From positions 6,076,001 through 6,140,000 of the forward strand of contig NZ_CP108458.1 of NCBI RefSeq assembly GCF_036242395.1: DNA of 64,000 bases, in the 5' to 3' direction. A model generated the notes under the pieces. That model did no database searches. It had not been told where the DNA came from and was given only the letters and a program-made list of their open reading frames with translations. This DNA is from Kitasatospora sp. NBC_01266. GTDB lineage: Bacteria > Actinomycetota > Actinomycetes > Streptomycetales > Streptomycetaceae. How positions within the stretch are numbered: position 1 is the first letter of the stretch; the number at the start of each line of letters is the position of its first letter. A program made the translations under genes and the position numbers. Positions 62,935-64,000 of the stretch are shown piece after piece.

Positions 62935-63347
62935 GCCACGTCCTCGACACCAGTGCCGTCATCGCCCTCCTGCGTGGCGAACCCGGCGCTGCCGTGGTCG
63001 AGGGCCTGCTGGCCGGCTCGCGAATCACCCAGATCAACCTGTCCGAGATCCTCCGCACCGCAGACCGCCTGGAGCTGCCCGTCCTCGGCGCGGAACTCGC
63101 CTCCGACCTGGCCGCCCTCACCGGCCCGTTCGAGTCCGCTGCCACCGTGGACGCCGTCCGGGCCGCTGAGTTGATCACGCTCTCGTACACCGAGCGTCCT
63201 GACGGAAGGACCAACGGCGTCCTGTCCTACGGCGACGCCTGGTGCATTGCCACGGCTGAACGCCTCGGGCTTCCGGTCCTCACCGCGGAGCGAGCCTGGG
63301 CCGATCTGCAGGGCCACCTCACCACGAAGATCGCGCTGATTCGCTGA
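62931..63347 (+). CDS. vapC: VapC-type PIN domain toxin
   Basis: A PIN-domain ribonuclease of 138 residues: VLDTSAVIALLRGEPG (Asp5), QINLSEILRTA (conserved Glu), LSYGDAWCIATAERLGLPVLTA (Asp pair) and WADL. Acidic residues coordinate Mg2+ for RNA cleavage. It forms a type II toxin-antitoxin operon with the overlapping vapB. The stop lies inside a GCTGATTC repeat present three times (about 63338-63361). Confidence 0.9.
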   Translation: MSHVLDTSAVIALLRGEPGAAVVEGLLAGSRITQINLSEILRTADRLELPVLGAELASDLAALTGPFESAATVDAVRAAELITLSYTERPDGRTNGVLSYGDAWCIATAERLGLPVLTAERAWADLQGHLTTKIALIR

Positions 63348-63420
63348 TTCGCTGATTCGCGCTGCTGAATCCTGGACTGACGTCGACCTCACGACCGCCC
63401 GGCGGGCGAGGCTCCGTCGG

Positions 63421-64000
63421 TCACCCCGTGATACCGGCCACGGCGAGTCGCCAGGTGGGCCCGTTGCTTCCCCTCGGCCAGAGCCACTGTTCATCTTTTG
63501 TGACGGACAGTCGGTAGTCCTCCCGAGCGGGTCGCCCGAAGACCTCGAAGTCGGCAAGAGCCTGCTCTGCCAGGTCGAGCAGTCGGCGCGGGCCCGACTC
63601 GCGGGCGATTCCGCCGCGCAGTTCGGCCCACGAGCCGTCCTCGTGCCAGAGGTGGGCGGTGTCGATGCCGCCGTCCGTGGTGTGCGTGAATCGCTGCATC
63701 GCGCCCGACAGCGTGAGCGTCAGTAGGAAGTGGAACCGCTCGTCCATGAACACGGCGGGGTCCAGGGCGCAGGGGCGGGAACCGTAGCTGTCCGGGAGGG
63801 GTGGTGGGGCCTTGGGATCCATGCTCGTAGCGAGGCTCCGGGCAGGCATGAAGTACGCGGCATCCGGGAGGAAGGTGCCCGAGGCGGTTCCGTTCTCCTC
63901 GACGCGCAAGCGGGCGATTCCACCGCCAAGAGGGGTCACGATGAGGCCTCCGGGCCTCACCTGGTCCAGCCAGGCCGACGGGACGTGCGACATTCCGCAG
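63421..64000 (-). CDS. Methyltransferase-like protein, C-terminal part (PCMT-like), cut by window edge
   Basis: The frame runs to the right edge without a start: the Met at 63993 is preceded in frame by Cys-Gly. MSHVPSAWLDQVRPGGLIVTPLGGG matches the end of the SAM-binding domain of protein-L-isoaspartate O-methyltransferase-like enzymes used in Streptomyces for peptide natural products or self-tolerance. About 165 residues of C-terminal domain follow. The N-terminal portion lies beyond the window. Confidence 0.7.
   Translation of the reverse strand, partial: CGMSHVPSAWLDQVRPGGLIVTPLGGGIARLRVEENGTASGTFLPDAAYFMPARSLATSMDPKAPPPLPDSYGSRPCALDPAVFMDERFHFLLTLTLSGAMQRFTHTTDGGIDTAHLWHEDGSWAELRGGIARESGPRRLLDLAEQALADFEVFGRPAREDYRLSVTKDEQWLWPRGSNGPTWRLAVAGITG

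Overview
The window reads as chromosomal DNA of a Streptomyces or Kitasatospora-type actinomycete. GC content is very high, third codon positions are strongly GC-biased, GTG starts and stop/start overlaps are frequent, and several families are characteristic of sporulating actinomycetes: an SsgA-like protein, a WhiJ-like XRE/DUF397/ATPase cluster, a SigE-family sigma factor and WYL regulators. Genus is inferred, not proven.

Layout. 0.4-11.4 kb is core-like: an MFS transporter, two conserved proteins of unknown function, an SRPBCC and a VOC protein, then a proline catabolism locus (PucR regulator divergent from P5C dehydrogenase and proline dehydrogenase) and a Uma2-family protein. 11.5-16.3 kb is an insertion hot spot: a 163-bp MITE-like element followed by three head-to-tail copies of one IS630-family element, all abutting through single shared TA dinucleotides, and then a 5'-truncated phosphotransferase remnant. 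16.3-21.4 kb holds regulator/enzyme pairs with visible operators (TetR/SDR, WYL/VOC), a GrpB protein and an acetyltransferase.

21.5-36.1 kb is a polymorphic toxin locus. A subtilisin-like (mycosin-type) protease and a half-length BMP-like protein are transcribed away from a roughly 4,000-residue secreted RHS protein. That protein has four LamG-like domains, a long YD-repeat shell, a Hint self-cleavage domain and a C-terminal deaminase-type toxin, and an Imm10-like immunity gene follows after 9 bp. 36.2-41.1 kb is a graveyard of mobile DNA: two tandem IS1380-family elements sharing a CTAA duplication, a frameshifted tyrosine integrase with a 17-unit hexanucleotide repeat, and a truncated group II intron lying antisense in that integrase at its HDLRH active-site motif.

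41.2-51.1 kb is accessory: a zinc-finger protein, a sigma factor with a Pro-rich membrane partner, a WYL regulator, a MerR regulator, a secreted ricin-type lectin, a lipoprotein and the WhiJ-like module. 51.1-64 kb holds a PrmC-like methyltransferase, a two-domain TerD protein, a Pro-rich membrane protein, an SsgA-like protein and a GAF regulator. It also holds a BlaI/M56 pair facing a DedA-PAP2 operon across two perfect operators, a LecB-like calcium lectin, a PNPOx-fold protein, a phosphonatase-like hydrolase, a VapBC toxin-antitoxin pair and a methyltransferase cut by the window edge.
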